Under the pieces are notes generated by a model. That model was not told the DNA's origin. It saw only the letters and a program-made list of their open reading frames with translations, and did not search any database. From DASUTB01 sp036374835 (GTDB lineage Bacteria > Actinomycetota > Actinomycetes > Jiangellales > Jiangellaceae), in the NCBI GenBank assembly GCA_036374835.1, contig DASUTB010000079.1, positions 1 through 43,603 of the forward strand: a DNA stretch of 43,603 nt, given 5' to 3'. The translations under genes were made by a program, and so were the position numbers. Shown piece after piece: positions 41,839 through 43,603 of this stretch (the stretch's first letter is position 1; every line of letters begins with the position of its first letter).

Positions 41839-41867
41839 GTTTTCACGACTAACGTCGTAAAAACAAG
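41839..41867. promoter_or_regulatory. operator copy C, fdxA/4-TM divergent promoter
   Basis: Best copy: GTTTTCACGAC-TAAC-GTCGTAAAAAC, a nearly perfect inverted repeat with one mismatch, then AAG. An adjoining hairpin ACTTGC-N5-GCAAGT is at 41824-41840. Confidence 0.6.
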
Positions 41868-41899
41868 GTGGCGCCGTGTGTCCGAGGAGGGTTGTGACG

Positions 41900-42364
41900 A
41901 TGGCCACAACCAGCTCCGCCCGTTGGTCCGCGGCCCTGCCCCTCGCCGCGGCCGGTGCCGCCAGCGTCGTCGCCGGCGGTCTGGTAGCCGCCTTCACCGC
42001 CGCCGTCCCGTCCGAGCACGGCGCTTGGGTTGCCGCTTACCTGGTTCTGGTCGCCGGTGTTGCCCAGCTCGGTCTCGGTGTCGGGCAGGCGCTGCTCGCT
42101 CCGCGCCCACCATCGCGACGCCTGGTCGCCGCCGAGCTCATCGCATGGAACGGGGGGAGCGCGGCCGTTATCGCCGGCACGCTGCTCGATGCCGTCCTTC
42201 TCGTCGATGCCGGCGGTGTGCTACTGGTCTTCGCTCTGGCGCTCCTGGTTCGCGGAGTACGCGGTTCCGGCCGACGTGGCGGTTGGTGGCTGCAGCTCTA
42301 CCGGCTGCTCGCCACGGTCGTTCTCGTGAGCGTTCCGATCGGCCTGCTGTTGGCCCGAGCCTGA
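41900..42364 (+). CDS. four-TM membrane protein
   Basis: 154 aa from ATG 41900 (AGGAGG upstream). Four hydrophobic segments: LPLAAAGAASVVAGGLVAAF, WVAAYLVLVAGVAQLGLGVG, SAAVIAGTLLDAVLLVDAG-VLLVFALALL, and LYRLLATVVLVSVPIGLLLA. No motif; function unknown. Operator C 33 bases upstream. Confidence 0.75.
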   Translation: MATTSSARWSAALPLAAAGAASVVAGGLVAAFTAAVPSEHGAWVAAYLVLVAGVAQLGLGVGQALLAPRPPSRRLVAAELIAWNGGSAAVIAGTLLDAVLLVDAGGVLLVFALALLVRGVRGSGRRGGWWLQLYRLLATVVLVSVPIGLLLARA

Positions 42365-42385
42365 CTGCTCCGCGCCGCTACGGTG

Positions 42386-43114
42386 TCAGGAGCCGACCCG
42401 GTCCCATCCTCGGCGCGGTGGCCGAGCGCCGGGCTGCGCGGCGTCCCGGCTGCGGTAGACGATGTACGGCCGGAACAGGTAATGCAGCGGCACGGTGAAC
42501 GCGTGCACCAGCCGGGTGAACGGCCAGGCGATGAACAGCAGCATGCCCACCAGCGTGTGGAGCTGGAACGACAGCGGCGCCGCGGCCATCGCATCCACGT
42601 CCGGTTGCAGGATGAAGACCGACCGGAACCAGATGGAGACGGTCTCACGGTAGTTGTGCTCCTCGCCGACCACACCGGCCCCGAGGAAGGTCGTGGCGAG
42701 CCCGGTGACGATGGCGGCGACCAGCACGACGTACATGGTCTTGTCATTGCGCGTGGTGGCCATGAAGACCGGCCCGGTCGTGCGACGGCGGAAGACGAGG
42801 ATGGCGATGCCGGCGAGCGTCGCGATGCCGGCGATGCTGCCGAGCACCACGGCCTGAACGTGGTAGGCGTCTTCGCTCATGCCGGCCGCCTCGGTCCAGG
42901 AGGCCGGAATGACCAGCCCGATGATGTGCCCGACGAGCACGACCAGGATGCCGAAGTGGAACAGCGGGCTGCCGATGCGCAGCAGGTGATGCTCGTAGAG
43001 CTGGGACGACCTGGTGGTCCAGCCGAACTTGTCGTAACGGTATCGCCAGATCGTCCCCGCAACGAGGATCGCGACGGTGACATAGGGCAGCGCCGCCCAC
43101 AACAGGATGCTCAT
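42386..43114 (-). CDS. narI: respiratory nitrate reductase gamma subunit
   Basis: 242 aa from ATG 43114 (GGAAGG upstream), overlapping the narJ stop as ATGA. Five membrane helices with haem-b His candidates: PLFHFGILVVLVGHIIGLVIP and FQLHTLVGMLLFIAWPFTRLVHAF; C-terminal HYLFRPYIVYR. Quinol-oxidising cytochrome b that passes electrons to NarHG on the inner face. Other nar genes must lie beyond the right end. Confidence 0.95.
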   Translation of the reverse strand: MSILLWAALPYVTVAILVAGTIWRYRYDKFGWTTRSSQLYEHHLLRIGSPLFHFGILVVLVGHIIGLVIPASWTEAAGMSEDAYHVQAVVLGSIAGIATLAGIAILVFRRRTTGPVFMATTRNDKTMYVVLVAAIVTGLATTFLGAGVVGEEHNYRETVSIWFRSVFILQPDVDAMAAAPLSFQLHTLVGMLLFIAWPFTRLVHAFTVPLHYLFRPYIVYRSRDAAQPGARPPRRGWDRVGS

Positions 43115-43603
43115 CGATATCCTTCCAGTCCTACGAGTTCGGTCGGCGGTGGGCCGGACGCGGCGAGCCGCCGGGCCGCGGTGACGGCCTCCTGCACCGG
43201 GCCGGGAAGGCTTTCGCATACCGCATCGAGTACGCCCGCTCGGGGCGAACCGGCCTTGCGCAGCGCATCGCGGATCAGTTCGAGCGCCGGCCGGTGTTCG
43301 GCGAGCAGCCACTCGCCCCGATCCGGGTCGACGGTGGCGGCGAACTCGAGTACAACCGCGAGGTGGTCGGGCAGCTCCGTCGTCGGTGGCCGGATGCCCG
43401 CGTCGCGATAGGCGGTCTTGAACGCGACGAGCGCCTGTCCCCGGTTCCGGGTGTCGCCGTGTACCCACCAGGTCAAGTAGAGGCAGCACTTCTTCCGTAG
43501 GTCGAACGTCGCGACGTAGTCTTGCTGCTGCTGCACGAGCGGAGTGGTCGCGACGTGCTCGACGACCGGGGCGAGCGCCGCACGTGCCGGTGCCGGCAGA
43601 TCC
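43111..43603 (-). CDS. narJ: nitrate reductase chaperone NarJ (5' end outside window)
   Basis: The frame is open to the window end, so at least 163 residues; the apparent GTG at 43536 is internal. QQQQDYVATFDLRKKCCLYLTWW and LPDHLAVVLEFAATVDPDRGEWLLAEHRPALEL are NarJ/TorD-like chaperone features. Helps insert the molybdenum cofactor into NarG. Coupled to narI by ATGA. Confidence 0.92.
   Translation of the reverse strand, partial: DLPAPARAALAPVVEHVATTPLVQQQQDYVATFDLRKKCCLYLTWWVHGDTRNRGQALVAFKTAYRDAGIRPPTTELPDHLAVVLEFAATVDPDRGEWLLAEHRPALELIRDALRKAGSPRAGVLDAVCESLPGPVQEAVTAARRLAASGPPPTELVGLEGYR

Noticed and set aside
1..43603. CRISPR arrays, tRNA or rRNA genes, insertion sequences, prophage
   Set aside because: No regularly spaced repeats, clover-leaf or rRNA-like segments, transposase, integrase or terminal repeats were recognised in reading both strands.

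Overview
The window is very GC-rich with strong third-position GC and looks like chromosomal DNA of a high-GC actinobacterium. Supporting family content: a deazaflavin (F420)-dependent nitroreductase-type protein, FdxA 7Fe ferredoxin, SPW-repeat and DUF2267 proteins, an Rv2629/baeRF-like protein, and many GTG starts. No rRNA, tRNA, CRISPR array, insertion sequence or phage gene was seen. The window cuts an ABC permease at its left end and narJ at its right end.

Nearly everything between about 7 and 40 kb resembles the actinobacterial hypoxia/dormancy gene set (the DosR/DevR regulon of mycobacteria; the OsdR island of Streptomyces coelicolor): universal stress proteins, Hsp20, CBS and CBS-BON proteins, pyruvate phosphate dikinase, split-barrel flavin protein, nitroreductase-like protein, hemerythrins, GH65 hydrolase with a HAD-like head, zinc alcohol dehydrogenase, CoA-transferase, GAF-independent small metal-binding proteins, and at the end narJI. 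I read the intergenic regions by eye and find a recurrent 14-base palindrome, GGGAC-N4-GTCCC with variants, in front of most of these genes. Many sites come as two boxes whose starts are 21 to 24 bases apart. No DosR/DosS-type regulator gene lies in the window.

Layout: 1-1.9 kb, MacB/FtsX-type ABC exporter (-). 2-7.6 kb, a translationally coupled trio (-): two-TM protein, PEP-utilising (rifampin phosphotransferase-like) enzyme, and a PAP2-PhoD double phosphatase. 7.7-11.7 kb, flavin split-barrel protein, alcohol dehydrogenase, SDR, GNAT, flavodoxin. 11.7-15 kb, glycosyltransferase-Hsp20 operon, DUF2157 membrane protein, CBS protein. 15-23.4 kb, carbon reserve and stress genes: glycogen-debranching-like enzyme with a small zinc ribbon, CoA-transferase with CBS-BON, GH65 with universal stress protein, GNAT. 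23.5-28.3 kb, ppdK, DUF2267, baeRF-like protein and a ferredoxin remnant. 28.3-33.6 kb, a wrecked acyl-CoA synthetase, DUF7455-like protein with a Glu/Leu-type dehydrogenase, SPW protein, radical SAM/SPASM protein, CapA-like protein. 33.8-39.2 kb, small protein plus tandem universal stress protein, two-TM protein, tryptophanase, a frameshifted LVIVD-repeat secreted protein, hemerythrin.

From 39.3 kb a second control layer appears. A winged-helix regulator with three C-terminal cysteines heads an operon with the nitroreductase-like gene, and an imperfect inverted repeat (about TTTTCACGAC-N4-GTCGTAAAAAC) occurs just upstream of that regulator, upstream of a 46-codon gene interrupted by TAG plus a hemerythrin, and between divergent fdxA and a four-TM protein. 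These two putative regulons side by side, and the repeated paired-box geometry of the first, are the most interesting features. The physiological reading (survival under low oxygen with reserve-carbohydrate use, nitrate respiration and redox defence) is inference from families and promoters, not demonstrated by the sequence.
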